The notes below the pieces were generated by a model, which saw only the letters and a list, made by a program, of their open reading frames with translations, had not been told where the DNA came from and made no database searches. Below are positions 19,374-28,420 of a stretch of DNA of 64,000 bases, piece after piece (position 1 is the stretch's first letter; each line of letters starts with the position of its first letter). This DNA is from Lysobacter firmicutimachus (GTDB taxonomy: Bacteria > Pseudomonadota > Gammaproteobacteria > Xanthomonadales > Xanthomonadaceae). Made by a program: the position numbers and the translations under genes. The stretch spans positions 3,596,001-3,660,000 of the forward strand of contig NZ_JBANDL010000002.1 of assembly GCF_037027445.1 (NCBI RefSeq), in the 5' to 3' direction.

Positions 19374-20513
19374 TCAGGCCAAGGCAAGAATCACCGGCTC
19401 GACCTGCGCCTGGCGACCGAGCGCGACACCGACCCGGCGCAGCGCCGCGGCCAGTTCGGCCGGGTCGTCGGCGCGCAAGGTGGCGTGGCCGACCTTGCGC
19501 CCGTCGCGCGCGGACTTGCCGTAGTCGTGCCAGTGCCCGCCGGCTTCGGCCAGCACCGGCGCGGCCTCGGGCATCGCGCCGATCCAGTTGAGCATGCAGG
19601 CGTGGCCGAGCATGCGGGTGTCGCCCAGCGGCAGCCCCAGCACCGCGCGCAGATGGTTCTGGAACTGCGAGGTCTCGCTGCCTTCGATGGTCCAGTGGCC
19701 GGAGTTGTGCACGCGCGGGGCGAGTTCGTTGGCCAGCAGCACGCCGTCGCGGCAGAACAGCTCCAACGCGAACACGCCGACGTAGTCCAGCGCCTGCGCC
19801 AGCTTGCGGGCGTGGGCGATCGCGGTCGCGGCCAGTTCGTCGTCGACCCGCGCCGGCGCCAGGCTGGCCGACAGCACGCCGTCGACGTGCCAGTTCTCGG
19901 TGATCGGCCAGGCGCGGAATTCGCCGTCGCGGCCGCGCACCGCGACCACCGACAGCTCGCGCTCGAAGCGCACGAAGCCTTCCAGTATCAAACCGACCTT
20001 GTCGGCTTGCGCGCCCAGCGCGTCCCAGGCGGCGTCCAGGTCGGCCGGAGCCTTGATCCGGAACTGGCCCTTGCCGTCGTAGCCCAGGCGGCGGGTCTTG
20101 AGGATGCAGGGCGTGCCGATCCGCTCCACCGCCGCGGCGAGCTGCTCACGGGTGTCGATCGGGGCGAAGTCCGGCACCGGAATGCCGAGTTCGCGGAACA
20201 GGGTCTTTTCGGCCAGGCGGTCCTGGGCCACGGCCAGCGCGCGCGGGCTCGGGAACACCGGCCGGCGCTCGGCCAGCCAATGCGCCGATTCGGCCGGGAC
20301 GTTCTCGAAATCGAAGGTCGCCACGTCGATCTTGGACGCGAACTCGTCCAGCGCCGGCTGGTCGGTGTAGTCGCCCACCACCATCGGCGCGAACTGGCCG
20401 GCGCAGGCGTCGGCGGTGTTGTCCAGGACCAGGAAACGCAGGCCCAGCGGCGCGCCCGACAGGGCCAGCATGCGGGCCAGTTGCCCGCCCCCGAGGATGC
20501 CGACGGTGGTCAT
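19374..20513 (-). CDS. purK: N5-carboxyaminoimidazole ribonucleotide synthase PurK
   Basis: 379-residue ATP-grasp enzyme of de novo purine synthesis that carboxylates AIR with bicarbonate and ATP to N5-CAIR. Visible features are the N-terminal [12 protein letters not shown] motif, the ATP-binding [14 protein letters not shown] segment, and [13 protein letters not shown] with the metal-binding residues. The ATG at 20513 overlaps the purE stop by 4 bp, the usual purEK coupling. A long upstream extension in this frame is only purE antiphase and was rejected. Confidence 0.96.
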   Translation of the reverse strand: MTTVGILGGGQLARMLALSGAPLGLRFLVLDNTADACAGQFAPMVVGDYTDQPALDEFASKIDVATFDFENVPAESAHWLAERRPVFPSPRALAVAQDRLAEKTLFRELGIPVPDFAPIDTREQLAAAVERIGTPCILKTRRLGYDGKGQFRIKAPADLDAAWDALGAQADKVGLILEGFVRFERELSVVAVRGRDGEFRAWPITENWHVDGVLSASLAPARVDDELAATAIAHARKLAQALDYVGVFALELFCRDGVLLANELAPRVHNSGHWTIEGSETSQFQNHLRAVLGLPLGDTRMLGHACMLNWIGAMPEAAPVLAEAGGHWHDYGKSARDGRKVGHATLRADDPAELAAALRRVGVALGRQAQVEPVILALA

Positions 20514-21034
20514 CGGCGCGGGTCGTCGTTGGCCAGCACGTCGTCGGTCTGGCGAGCGCGGAACGCGCTCAGCGCCGCGCCGATCGCCGGATACTCGGCG
20601 GCCAGCAAGGCGGCCGCGAACAGGCCGGCGTTGGCCGCGCCGGCGTTGCCGATGGCGAAGGTCGCCACCGGAATGCCGGCCGGCATTTGCACGATCGACA
20701 GCAGCGAGTCCATGCCGTTGAGCGCCTTGGACTGCACCGGCACGCCGAGCACCGGCACCGCGGTCTTGGCCGCGAGCATGCCCGGCAGGTGGGCGGCGCC
20801 GCCGGCGCCGGCGATGATCGCGCGCAGGCCGCGCGCGGCGGCGGTGTCGGCGTAGTCGAACAACACGTCCGGAGTGCGATGGGCCGAGACCACCCGGACC
20901 TCGTGCGGGACGCCGAGCGCCTCCAGCTTGGCGGCGGCGTGCTGCATGGTCTCCCAGTCCGAGCGCGAGCCCATGACGATGCCGACCAGCGGCGGCGGAG
21001 CGGACGAGGGGGCGGAACTCTGGGCTGGGGACAT
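20510..21034 (-). CDS. purE: N5-CAIR mutase PurE
   Basis: 174-residue class I PurE that converts N5-CAIR to CAIR, the step after PurK. Conserved segments are [13 protein letters not shown], the catalytic-His stretch SAHRTPD, and [12 protein letters not shown]. The start at 21034 gives a short Ser/Ala/Pro-rich lead before the core; longer frames lack family similarity. A TAGAAT -10-like box sits at 21060-21065 on the minus strand. The gene is divergent from the UPF0434 gene by 64 bp and its stop overlaps purK by 4 bp. Confidence 0.95.
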   Translation of the reverse strand: MSPAQSSAPSSAPPPLVGIVMGSRSDWETMQHAAAKLEALGVPHEVRVVSAHRTPDVLFDYADTAAARGLRAIIAGAGGAAHLPGMLAAKTAVPVLGVPVQSKALNGMDSLLSIVQMPAGIPVATFAIGNAGAANAGLFAAALLAAEYPAIGAALSAFRARQTDDVLANDDPRR

Positions 21035-21098
21035 GGGACGTGCCTTGGCGCAAAGACGTATTCTAACGCCCTGTCCCGTCGTACCGGCATCGCACCGT

Positions 21099-21368
21099 AT
21101 GGATCGCAAATTGCTCGACCTGCTCGTTTGCCCCACCACCCGCCAGCCCCTGCTGCCCCTGGACAGCCGCGGCCTGCAGGCGTTGAACGCGGCGATCGCC
21201 GCCGGCGCGGTGGTCCGCGGCAGCGGCGACGCCCAGTCCCAGACCCTGCGCGAGGCCCTGGTCACCCGCGACCGCAAGATCGTCTACATCGTCGACGACG
21301 GCATCCCGCTGCTGGACGCGGAGAACGCCATCGCCGCGGCCCAGATCGACGGCCTGCCGGCCGCATGA
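21099..21368 (+). CDS. UPF0434/Trm112-like small protein
   Basis: 89 residues beginning [12 protein letters not shown], which matches the YcaR/UPF0434 (Trm112-like) N-terminus; [13 protein letters not shown] is the conserved C-terminal segment. In the usual family members a zinc site is suggested by CPxC; here only one Cys (LVCPTT) remains, and a Gly/Ala-rich insertion separates the halves. The function in bacteria is unknown; eukaryotic Trm112 activates methyltransferases. Its stop overlaps the nadC start (ATGA), so the two are coupled. Confidence 0.85.
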   Translation: MDRKLLDLLVCPTTRQPLLPLDSRGLQALNAAIAAGAVVRGSGDAQSQTLREALVTRDRKIVYIVDDGIPLLDAENAIAAAQIDGLPAA

Positions 21369-22243
21369 ACGCGCCCGAGCGCGACCTGACCCCGCCGCCG
21401 GCGGGCGAGATCGAGGCCGACGTCGCCGACGCCCTGGCCGAGGACCTCGGCCCGGGCGACGTCACCGCCTCGCTGCTGCCCGACGCCGCCGACAGCGCCT
21501 ACCTGCTGTGCAAGGAAGACGCGGTGGTCTGCGGCCGGCCCTGGTTCGACGCCTGCCACCGCGCGCTCGACCCCGAGGTCGTGATCGACTGGCGCGTGGC
21601 CGAGGGCGACCGAGTCGCCAAGGGCACGGTGCTGGCGACCCTGCAGGGTCGCGCCCGCGCCCTGGTCAGCGCCGAGCGCGCCTCGCTGAACTTCCTCCAG
21701 ACTCTGTCCGGCACCGCCACGGTCACCGCCCGCTACGTCGAGGCGGTGCGCGGCACCGGCACTCGCATCCTCGACACCCGCAAAACCCTGCCCGGCCTGC
21801 GCCTGGCGCAGAAGTACGCGGTCCGGGTCGGCGGCGGAGTCAACCACCGCATCGGCCTGTACGACACCGTCATGCTCAAGGAAAACCACGTCCGCGCGGC
21901 CGGCTCGCTGACCGCGGCGATCCACGGCGCACGCGACCGTTATCCGCAGCTGCCGCTGATCGTCGAGGTCGAGACTCTGGCGCAGCTGCGCGAAGCCCTG
22001 GACCAGGGCTGCGACCGGATCTTGATCGACGACTTCGACGCCGCGACCCGGCGCGAAGCCGTGCGCATCGCCCGCGCCGCGCCCTATGGCGGGCGGATCC
22101 CGCTGGAAGTCTCCGGCGGCGTGGACCTGGAAGGCCTGCGCGCGATCGCCGAGGACGGGGTCGACTGCATTTCGATCGGCGGCCTGACCAAGCATGTGCG
22201 CGCGATCGACCTTTCGCTGAAACTCGGTCCGCCGCCGGCCTGA
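21365..22243 (+). CDS. nadC: Quinolinate phosphoribosyltransferase (nicotinate-nucleotide pyrophosphorylase)
   Basis: 292-residue NadC, which makes nicotinate mononucleotide, CO2 and PPi from quinolinate and PRPP in de novo NAD synthesis. Visible motifs are EDLGPGDVT near the N-terminus, RASLNFLQTLSGTAT, DTRKTLPGLR, KYAVRVGGGVNHRIGL, KENH, and the phosphate-binding VSGGV and ISIGGLTKH near the C-terminus. Start ATG at 21365 overlaps the upstream stop by 4 bp. No nadA or nadB is in the window. Confidence 0.97.
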   Translation: MNAPERDLTPPPAGEIEADVADALAEDLGPGDVTASLLPDAADSAYLLCKEDAVVCGRPWFDACHRALDPEVVIDWRVAEGDRVAKGTVLATLQGRARALVSAERASLNFLQTLSGTATVTARYVEAVRGTGTRILDTRKTLPGLRLAQKYAVRVGGGVNHRIGLYDTVMLKENHVRAAGSLTAAIHGARDRYPQLPLIVEVETLAQLREALDQGCDRILIDDFDAATRREAVRIARAAPYGGRIPLEVSGGVDLEGLRAIAEDGVDCISIGGLTKHVRAIDLSLKLGPPPA

Positions 22244-22283
22244 GCCCCTTGGCTTTGCCCTTCGCCGCCGCCACCACTGCGCC

Positions 22284-22607
22284 ATGCCTACCCTGATCCT
22301 GCTGATGATCTTCGGCGCCGCCGCCTTCGCTTTCTGGAGCGCCGGCCGCGCCGCCGCGGAGCGCGCCGAGGCGGTCGGCCGCGACGCCTGCCGCGCCGCT
22401 GGCGTGCAATGGCTGGACCAGAGCGTGCACGCCGTCGGCCTGCGCCTGATCCGGCGCGAAAGCGGCTGGCTCGGCTTCGAGCGCACCTTCCGTTTCGACT
22501 ATTCGATCGACGGCGAAGACCGCCACGTCGGCCGCCTGGTGCTGCGCGACGGCCGCCTGGTCGCGTTCAGCGGACCGGTCGCGCGCGAACCGGCGTCGCT
22601 GCACTGA
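22284..22607 (+). CDS. DUF3301 domain protein
   Basis: 107-residue protein with an N-terminal membrane helix (LILLMIFGAAAFAFW), then CRAAGVQWLDQSVHAVGLRL and a beta-rich tail (ERTFRFDYSIDG). This matches the DUF3301 pattern of a small membrane-anchored protein of unknown function common in gammaproteobacteria. It starts 40 bp after nadC and probably belongs to the same transcript. No function can be assigned. Confidence 0.8.
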   Translation: MPTLILLMIFGAAAFAFWSAGRAAAERAEAVGRDACRAAGVQWLDQSVHAVGLRLIRRESGWLGFERTFRFDYSIDGEDRHVGRLVLRDGRLVAFSGPVAREPASLH

Positions 22608-22618
22608 GCGCCAGCCAC

Positions 22619-22845
22619 CTGTAGAAGCGGCGCGAGCCGCGACAACCGCAGCGACGTCCGCCAGCGCGGTTGCCCGAAGTCCGGCCATGCGAGGGCTGTG
22701 CGCGCTCATGCCGATCGGCGCAATTCTTGACGCAGGCGAGCATCGTTCAGCGCTTCGGTGGTCGCGGCTCACGCCGCTCCTACGACAGCAGCCGAAGACG
22801 GCGACGCGAGAACGGGGCATGGCGGTCGCGGCTTACGCCGCTCCT
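22619..22845. repeat. Three copies of a dispersed REP-like palindrome
   Basis: Copies at 22619-22648 (forward, GTAGAAGCGGCGCGAGCCGC), 22761-22783 (reverse) and 22822-22845 (reverse) share the core GTAGGAGCGGCGyrAGCCGCGAC. They fill most of the 264-bp gap between the DUF3301 gene and sspB; short open frames across them are judged not to be genes. Confidence 0.8.
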
Positions 22846-22871
22846 CCCCCATGCGCAAGGTTCGCGGCCGC

Positions 22872-23354
22872 TTACTTGACGATGCGCAGGTGTCCGCCGC
22901 GGCGCGGCGTGGGGGTCTGCGGGCCGTCGTCGTCGCCGCCGTCGCTGGGGTCGTTGGGGACCGCGGTCAGGGGCGGGGTCGCGGTTTCGCCGGCCTCGTC
23001 CTCCAGGCCCGCCTCTTCCATGCCGACGTCTTCCGGCAGGGCCATGCCCTGCCCGGTTTCGCGGGCGTAGATCGCCAGCACCGCGCCGACCGGTACCGAT
23101 ACCGGATGGCTGACGCCGCCGAAGCGGGCGCTGAAACGGATCACGTCGTTGCCCATTTCCAGGTGCGAGACCGCGCGCGCGGCGACGTTGAGGACGATCT
23201 TGCCGTCCTTGACCGCGTGGCTGGGCACCTGCACCGCCGGGCGGGTCGCATCGACCAGCAGATGCGGGGTCATGCCGTTGTCGGCGATCCACTCGTACAG
23301 CGCCCGCAGCAGGTAGGGGCGGTGGCTGGTCATCGTCGAGCTGCTTTCGGTCAT
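22872..23354 (-). CDS. sspB: ClpXP adaptor SspB
   Basis: 160-residue stringent starvation protein B, which tethers ssrA-tagged and other substrates to ClpXP. The N-terminal substrate-binding domain begins SHRPYLLRALYEWI. A long acidic, Pro-rich linker (about 105-150) leads to the C-terminal ClpX-binding XB peptide GGHLRIVK. The start at 23354 gives MTESSS; an internal ATG at 23333 (MTSHRP) matches most homologues equally well and may be the true start. It lies 97 bp after sspA on the same strand. Confidence 0.95.
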   Translation of the reverse strand: MTESSSTMTSHRPYLLRALYEWIADNGMTPHLLVDATRPAVQVPSHAVKDGKIVLNVAARAVSHLEMGNDVIRFSARFGGVSHPVSVPVGAVLAIYARETGQGMALPEDVGMEEAGLEDEAGETATPPLTAVPNDPSDGGDDDGPQTPTPRRGGHLRIVK

Positions 23355-23451
23355 GCCGGCATTTTAGCCCCATGCCGGCATGCGCGACGAGGCGTCCGCG
23401 CCGAAGCCCCGGATCCGGCACCGCGGCGCGCCCACGCCGTGGCGCTGAAAC

Positions 23452-24090
23452 TCAGGTCGGCAGATCGCGCAAGCGCCGTTCCTGGTCGGTCAGACTGCGG
23501 CTGAACCCGGGGCTGCGGAAGATCCGGTTGCCGTAGTCCTCGATCGCCTTGCCGTCCTTCGGCAGGGCCACGTCCAGAGAAGGCAGGCGCCAGATGATCG
23601 GCGCCATGGCGCAATCGGCCAGGCTCATCTCGGGGTTGAGGAAGAACTTGCTGGCCTTGAACAGCGGCACCGAGGCGGTCAGCAGTTCCTTGAGCCGCTT
23701 GCGCGCGGCCTCGGCCTGGACTTTGTTGCCCATCTGAATCGCCTGCACCTGCGGCACCCAGTCGTGCTCCAGGCGCAGCATGGCCAGGCGCAGGCGGGCG
23801 CGGGACAGCGGGTCGACCGGCATCAGCGGCGGGTGCGGATAGCGCTCGTCCAGGTATTCGCTGACCACGCTGGCCGCGTACAGGACCAGGTCGCGCTCGA
23901 CCAGGGTCGGCACCGAGTGATAGGGATTGAGGTCGACGAGGTCTTCCGGCGGATTCTGCGGGTCGACCGGTATCAGGTCGTAGTTCACGCCCTTGGCCGC
24001 CAGCACCAGGCGGACGCGATGGCACAGGACGCAATCGGTGGACGAAAACAGAGTCAGGGCATTACGCATACGGGGGCTCGCCGCCATCAT
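23452..24090 (-). CDS. sspA: Stringent starvation protein A (GST-fold)
   Basis: 212-residue protein with a thioredoxin-like N-terminal domain (LTLFSSTDCVLCHRVRL) and an all-alpha GST C-terminal domain. SspA binds RNA polymerase as a transcription factor and lacks GST activity in E. coli. The motif STDCVLCHR with two Cys is typical of the xanthomonad form. Two adjacent ATGs (24090 and 24087) follow GGAGAGG; either may be used. Order petA-petB-petC-sspA-sspB is conserved in related bacteria. Confidence 0.93.
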   Translation of the reverse strand: MMAASPRMRNALTLFSSTDCVLCHRVRLVLAAKGVNYDLIPVDPQNPPEDLVDLNPYHSVPTLVERDLVLYAASVVSEYLDERYPHPPLMPVDPLSRARLRLAMLRLEHDWVPQVQAIQMGNKVQAEAARKRLKELLTASVPLFKASKFFLNPEMSLADCAMAPIIWRLPSLDVALPKDGKAIEDYGNRIFRSPGFSRSLTDQERRLRDLPT

Positions 24091-24233
24091 CGACCTCTCC
24101 AGCGACCGGAATCCGCCAGTCGCAAGACGCCCTCCACCCGCTGTGGAAGGTCGTCACGGCCTCGAGTCCGCGCTTCGTTCCGCCCTCGTCCGCCTCCGGA
24201 CCGGCGGCTCCCCGGCCGCCCCCGCAAACGGAA

Positions 24234-24259
24234 AAGCCCGCGCCTTGCGGCCCGGGCTT
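24234..24259 (-). terminator. Terminator after petC
   Basis: A 7-bp outer stem (AAGCCCG/CGGGCTT) with a GC-rich inner loop, followed on the minus strand by TTTTCC, 16 bp after the petC stop. Moderate strength. Confidence 0.6.
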
Positions 24260-24274
24260 CTCGCTGGACTGGGA

Positions 24275-25009
24275 TCAGTGTTCCACGTCGCGCCAGTACT
24301 CGGTCTTCAACAGATACGCGATGAAGGTGAACAACGCCAGGAACAGGATCACCCAAACGCCGATGCTCTGGCGCTTGAGCGCGGCCGGTTCGCCGGCGTA
24401 CTCGAGGAATGTGGTGATGTCGCGCACCGCGGTCTTGAAGCCCTGCTCGTCGAGCGAGCCGGGCTGAACGACCTTGAGCGCATGCACCGGACGTTCGCCG
24501 GTGGTCTTGTCGGGTTCGCCGAACTCGGCGTGCTGCAGCCCTTGCAGCTCCCACAGCGGGTTCGGCATCGAGGCGTTCGGGAACAGCTTGTTGTTCCAGC
24601 CCAGCGGCCGCGACTCGTCGAGGTAGAACGAATTCAGGTAGGTGTAGACCCAATCGCTGCCGCGCACGCGGGTGATCAGGCTCAGGTCCGGCGGCATCTT
24701 GCCGAACCACTGGTTGGCGTGCGCCTCGGTCAGGTTGACCTGGATGTGCTCGCCGAACTTGGCGCCGGTGAAGTTGAGGTTCTTCATGACCTCCTCTTCG
24801 CTCAGGCCCAGATCCTCGGCCATGCGCGAATAGCGCAGGTACTTCAGCGAATGGCAGCCGGAGCAGTAGTTCATGTACAGCTGGGCGCCGCGCTGCAGCG
24901 AGGCGCGGTCGCTGAGGTCGGTGCCCGACTGCATCAGGTCGCCGCCGCCGGAGGCGAAGGCGGTGGCCGACACGAGCAGGCCGGCGGCGAAGGTGGCGAG
25001 CTTCTTCAC
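24275..25009 (-). CDS. petC: Cytochrome c1 of the bc1 complex
   Basis: 244 residues from a GTG at 25009, chosen because it yields a clean signal peptide (MKKLATFAAGLLVSATAFA). The ATG at 25102, which overlaps the petB stop, would place a 31-residue polar stretch before it; that start cannot be excluded. Haem c is attached at CSGCH (about 49-53). The C-terminal membrane anchor is SIGVWVILFLALFTFIAYLL. It passes electrons from the Rieske protein to soluble or membrane cytochromes on the periplasmic side. Last gene of petABC. Confidence 0.95.
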   Translation of the reverse strand: MKKLATFAAGLLVSATAFASGGGDLMQSGTDLSDRASLQRGAQLYMNYCSGCHSLKYLRYSRMAEDLGLSEEEVMKNLNFTGAKFGEHIQVNLTEAHANQWFGKMPPDLSLITRVRGSDWVYTYLNSFYLDESRPLGWNNKLFPNASMPNPLWELQGLQHAEFGEPDKTTGERPVHALKVVQPGSLDEQGFKTAVRDITTFLEYAGEPAALKRQSIGVWVILFLALFTFIAYLLKTEYWRDVEH

Positions 25010-25094
25010 GATGCGGTTCTTCTTGAAGGGCTGGCTATTCGGAAAGTCCGCACGCGGGCGTGCGGGCTCTTGCAGAGGGACCTGCATAGCGTGG

Positions 25095-26354
25095 TTAGTC
25101 ATGCATCGTCACCCGTTCCGGCACCGGCTTGGTCTTGTCCAGCTTGGTCCACAGCGGCATGGTGATGAAGAAAACGAAGTACAGGAAGGTCAGCACGCGG
25201 CCGATGATGGTCTCGACCGGATCGGTGCCGGGGCCGGCGCCGATCTTGCCCAGCCACAGGAAGCACACCGCCAGCACGGCGAGCATCAGCTTGGTGATCC
25301 AGCCGCGGTAGCGGTGCGACTTGACCTTGCTGCGGTCCAGCCACGGCACCAGGAACAGGATCGCGATCGCCGCGAACATCACGATCACGCCGCCGAGCTT
25401 GTCCGGGATCACGCGCAGCATCGCGTAGTACGGCGTGTAGTACCACACCGGCTTGATGTGCTCCGGCGTCACCAGGCGGTTGGCCTCGGTGAAGTTGTCG
25501 TGCTCGAGGAACCAGCCGCCGAAGGCCGGGGCGAAGAAGATGATGAAGGCGGCGATGATCAGGAAGAAGCCGACCCCGACCAGGTCCTTGACCGTGTAGT
25601 ACGGGTGGAACGGAATGCCGTCGGCCGGCTTGTTCGCGTCCCAGCGGTTGCCCTTCGGGCCGTACTTGATGTCGACGCCGTCGGGATTGTTGGAGCCGAC
25701 CTCGTGCAGCGCGCCCAGGTGCAGCACGACCAGCAGCAGCAGCACCAGCGGCAGCGCGATCACGTGCAGGGCGAAGAAGCGGTTGAGGGTGGCGTCGCCG
25801 GGCAGGTAGTCGCCCATGATCCACTCGGTCAGGCCGTTGCCGATCACCGGGATCGCGCCGAACAGCGAGATGATGACCTTGGCGCCCCAGAACGACATCT
25901 GGCCCCACGGCAGCACGTAGCCCATGAAGGCTTCGGCCATCAGCACCAGATAGATGAACATGCCCAGGATCCACACCAGCTCGCGCGGCTTCTGGTACGA
26001 GCCGTACATCAGGCCGCGGAACATGTGCAGGTAGACGACGATGAAGAACAGCGAGGCGCCGGTGGAATGCATGTACCGGATCAGCCAGCCCCATTCCACG
26101 TCGCGCATGATGTACTCGACCGAAGCGAAGGCCTCGGTCGCGCTCGGCTTGAAGTGCATCGTCAGGAAGATGCCGGTGACGATCTGGTTGACCAGCACCA
26201 GCAGGGCGAGCGAGCCGAAGTAGTACCAAAGATTGAAATTCTTCGGCGCGTAGTACTCGGTCATGTGCTTGCGGTAGACCGGCATCATGCCGGGCGCGCG
26301 GGCGGTGACCCAGTCGAACACGTTGTTGGCGGTGCGGGTGAGGATGTTGGCCAT
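25095..26354 (-). CDS. petB: Cytochrome b of the bc1 complex
   Basis: 419-residue integral membrane subunit with eight or more helices, carrying haems bL and bH. Histidine-bearing helices are seen in YMHSTGASLFFIVVYLHMFRG and in FALHVIALPLVLLLLVVLH. The Qo-site region GQMSFWGAKVI is present; the bacterial PDWY/PEWY loop is represented by the TPEHIKPVWYYTPYYAML segment. It accepts quinol at Qo and reduces quinone at Qi. It starts 3 bp after petA. Confidence 0.97.
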   Translation of the reverse strand: MANILTRTANNVFDWVTARAPGMMPVYRKHMTEYYAPKNFNLWYYFGSLALLVLVNQIVTGIFLTMHFKPSATEAFASVEYIMRDVEWGWLIRYMHSTGASLFFIVVYLHMFRGLMYGSYQKPRELVWILGMFIYLVLMAEAFMGYVLPWGQMSFWGAKVIISLFGAIPVIGNGLTEWIMGDYLPGDATLNRFFALHVIALPLVLLLLVVLHLGALHEVGSNNPDGVDIKYGPKGNRWDANKPADGIPFHPYYTVKDLVGVGFFLIIAAFIIFFAPAFGGWFLEHDNFTEANRLVTPEHIKPVWYYTPYYAMLRVIPDKLGGVIVMFAAIAILFLVPWLDRSKVKSHRYRGWITKLMLAVLAVCFLWLGKIGAGPGTDPVETIIGRVLTFLYFVFFITMPLWTKLDKTKPVPERVTMHD

Positions 26355-26357
26355 GGC

Positions 26358-26969
26358 TTACGCCGCTCCCTTCGGGTCAACGCCGATCACGATCGTGGTG
26401 TCGTTCTCGTAGTGATGCGGCGGCACCAGCAGGTTGATCGGCGCCGGCACGCCCTGGAACACGCGCCCGGCCATGTCGAAGCGCGACTTGTGGCAGGGGC
26501 AGAAGTAGCCGCCCTTCCATTCCGGATCGAACGGTTCGGGGCGGATCTCGGCCTTCATTTCCGGCGAACAGCCCAGGTGGGTGCACAGGCCGACCAGGAC
26601 CGAGATGTCCGGCTTGATCGAACGCAGCTCGCCCTTGATGTAGTCGGGCTGCTGGTCCTTGTTGTCCGACTTGGGATCGCGCAGGTGCGGATCCAGGGTC
26701 GGCAACGCGTCGAGGATCGCCTTGGAGCGCTTGACGATCCAGATCGGCTGGCCGCGCCACTCAAGGATCAGCCGCTGGCCCTCGGCCAGGGCGCTGATGT
26801 CGGCCGTCACCGGAGCGCCCGCGAGCTTGGCGCGCGCGCTCGGATTCCAGGACTTGATGAAAGGCACCGCCGCAAAGCCGGCCCCGACCGCGCCGACCAC
26901 TGCCGTGGTCGCCGTCAGGAACCGACGGCGGCCCGTGTTGATAGGATCGTGGACCCCTTGGTTGGCCAT
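26358..26969 (-). CDS. petA: Ubiquinol-cytochrome c reductase Rieske iron-sulfur subunit
   Basis: 203 residues from the ATG at 26969 (GGAG upstream). The N-terminus carries a Tat-like RRRFL motif and a transmembrane anchor (AVVGAVGAGFAAVPFI). The [2Fe-2S] ligands are in CTHLGC and CPCHKS. It takes electrons from ubiquinol and passes them to cytochrome c1. First gene of petABC, with a sigma-70-like promoter at 27074-27103. A frame open to 27041 was not used because its extra 24 residues are not family-like. Confidence 0.96.
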   Translation of the reverse strand: MANQGVHDPINTGRRRFLTATTAVVGAVGAGFAAVPFIKSWNPSARAKLAGAPVTADISALAEGQRLILEWRGQPIWIVKRSKAILDALPTLDPHLRDPKSDNKDQQPDYIKGELRSIKPDISVLVGLCTHLGCSPEMKAEIRPEPFDPEWKGGYFCPCHKSRFDMAGRVFQGVPAPINLLVPPHHYENDTTIVIGVDPKGAA

Positions 26970-27073
26970 CCGGCACTCCGCAAAGCTGCAGTTCGAAGTT
27001 ACGCCGCGAAGACCTGCACCAGGAGCGACTACTTGTACCACTGGCGGAAGGCTGGCGGCTCAAAAGACAGGGA

Positions 27074-27103
27074 AGTGTAGCGGAACCGTTAAGGGCGCGA
27101 CAA
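27074..27103 (-). promoter_or_regulatory. Sigma-70-like promoter of petABC
   Basis: On the minus strand TTGTCG (27098-27103), an 18-bp spacer and TACACT (27074-27079), about 105 bp upstream of petA. The rest of the 26970-27266 gap shows nothing else that I can support. Confidence 0.55.
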
Positions 27104-27266
27104 TCGGCCCTATTGCAAAAAACCGGACCGCCCGCACCCGCGCGTCCGCGCCCTGCCTGGGCGACGCCCGACGGACGCCGCGACCGCGACAGGAAACGCG
27201 GTAAAACAAGCGAAAAACGACTCTTTCCAGGCTACCGCCGCGGCGCCTCCCCGGCGCCGGACGGGC

Positions 27267-28268
27267 TCAACGCGCCAGGGTCGCCGCGGCGCGATAACGC
27301 TCGGCCAGCACGCCGACCCGCTGCACGTAGCGCTGGGTCTCGCTGTACGGGGGCACGCCCTTGTACTTGTCGACCGCGCCCTCGCCGGCGTTGTAGCCGG
27401 CCGCGGCCAGGGTCAGGTTGCCGTTGAAGCGCTTCAGCAACCACGCCAGGTACTGCACGCCGCCCTGGATGTTCTGGCCGGCGTCGAAGGCATTGGCGAC
27501 TCCGAAGCGGCGCGCGGTGGCCGGCATCAACTGCATCAGCCCCTGCGCGCCGACCCGCGACATCGCGTTCGGGTTATAGGCCGACTCGGCGTGGATGATG
27601 GCGCGCACGATCGCCTCTTCGACCCCGTGCTGGCGCGCCGCGGCGGCGATCTCGTTCGAGTAGGCCTCGGTGTTCAGGCGCAGGGTGCCGAAGTTGACCC
27701 CCGGCCGGGCCGCGCAGGCGAAGCAGGTCTCGATGAAGGAATAGCGGATGGTGCGCACCGCGGTGGCGCTGGCCAGCCCCTTCGGCCGCTTGCTGGTGTA
27801 GTGGCGCACGCCGTCCTGGATATAGGAGTAGACCTGGCCTTGCACCAACCGGGTCGGCGGCGCCTGCGGCGCGGCCGGTGCCGGCGGCGGCGTCACCGGC
27901 GCGATCGCGTTGGCGGCGCCTGCGGTCGCGGCGGCGGCGGCCGGCGCGGCGGGCTTGAGCCCGGCCGCGGTCATCATCGCCGCGGCCCCGCTGTAGGTCG
28001 CCGGCGGGTTGTTGTTGACCGTGGCCGGCGCGCCGAGCGCGGCGACGCTGGCGGCCGGCGGCGGCGCGTACGGCGCCGGGGCCGGGTTGCGCGGCCGGCT
28101 GGCGCGGCTGGTGTATTGGCTGGCGACCACGCAGGTCTGGCCCTTGGGCTTCTTGCTGACGTAGCTGCGCTCGCCGGCGGCGTTCTCGCAGCGCCAGACG
28201 GTACCGGCCACGGCCGGCGCCACGGCCAGCAGGCAAGCCATCCCCAACAGTAGTGAGCTCCCCCTCAT
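27267..28268 (-). CDS. Secreted lytic transglycosylase (SLT domain) with N-terminal DUF4124-like region
   Basis: 333 residues from the ATG at 28268, which opens a signal peptide (LLLGMACLLAVAPAVAG). A small DUF4124-like region follows (TVWRCENAAGERSYVSKKP), then a Pro/Ala-rich linker (about 60-130), a second SK.P-type segment (DGVRHYTSKRP), and an SLT lytic transglycosylase domain (about 210-330). The SLT domain shows the catalytic Glu in HAESAYNPNAMS and the family motifs GAQGLMQLMPATARRFGV and AAGYNAGEGAV. It would cleave peptidoglycan glycan strands in the periplasm. It is divergent from miaB. A longer start (28304) is possible but adds a basic stretch before the signal peptide. Confidence 0.9.
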   Translation of the reverse strand: MRGSSLLLGMACLLAVAPAVAGTVWRCENAAGERSYVSKKPKGQTCVVASQYTSRASRPRNPAPAPYAPPPAASVAALGAPATVNNNPPATYSGAAAMMTAAGLKPAAPAAAAATAGAANAIAPVTPPPAPAAPQAPPTRLVQGQVYSYIQDGVRHYTSKRPKGLASATAVRTIRYSFIETCFACAARPGVNFGTLRLNTEAYSNEIAAAARQHGVEEAIVRAIIHAESAYNPNAMSRVGAQGLMQLMPATARRFGVANAFDAGQNIQGGVQYLAWLLKRFNGNLTLAAAGYNAGEGAVDKYKGVPPYSETQRYVQRVGVLAERYRAAATLAR

Positions 28269-28365
28269 GGCGGCGAGTGTCCTCTGCCGCGCCCTCACTG
28301 CCAAGTCTTTGATACTGAAACGTGACCGGCGGCGCGGACAGGGCCCGCCGGGCCCCGGTTGCGGC

Positions 28366-28371
28366 TACACT
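28366..28371 (+). promoter_or_regulatory. Putative -10 box of miaB
   Basis: GCTACACT, the same octamer as upstream of uvrB and petA, 50 bp before the miaB ATG. No clear -35. Confidence 0.3.
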
Positions 28372-28420
28372 GTCGCCCCCTTCCGGCGCGGATTAACCGC
28401 CGCCCTCCCCGGACCGAACC

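Noticed and set aside
22670..22879. Short open frames between the DUF3301 gene and sspB
   Set aside because: They consist largely of REP-like repeat sequence and show no family features.
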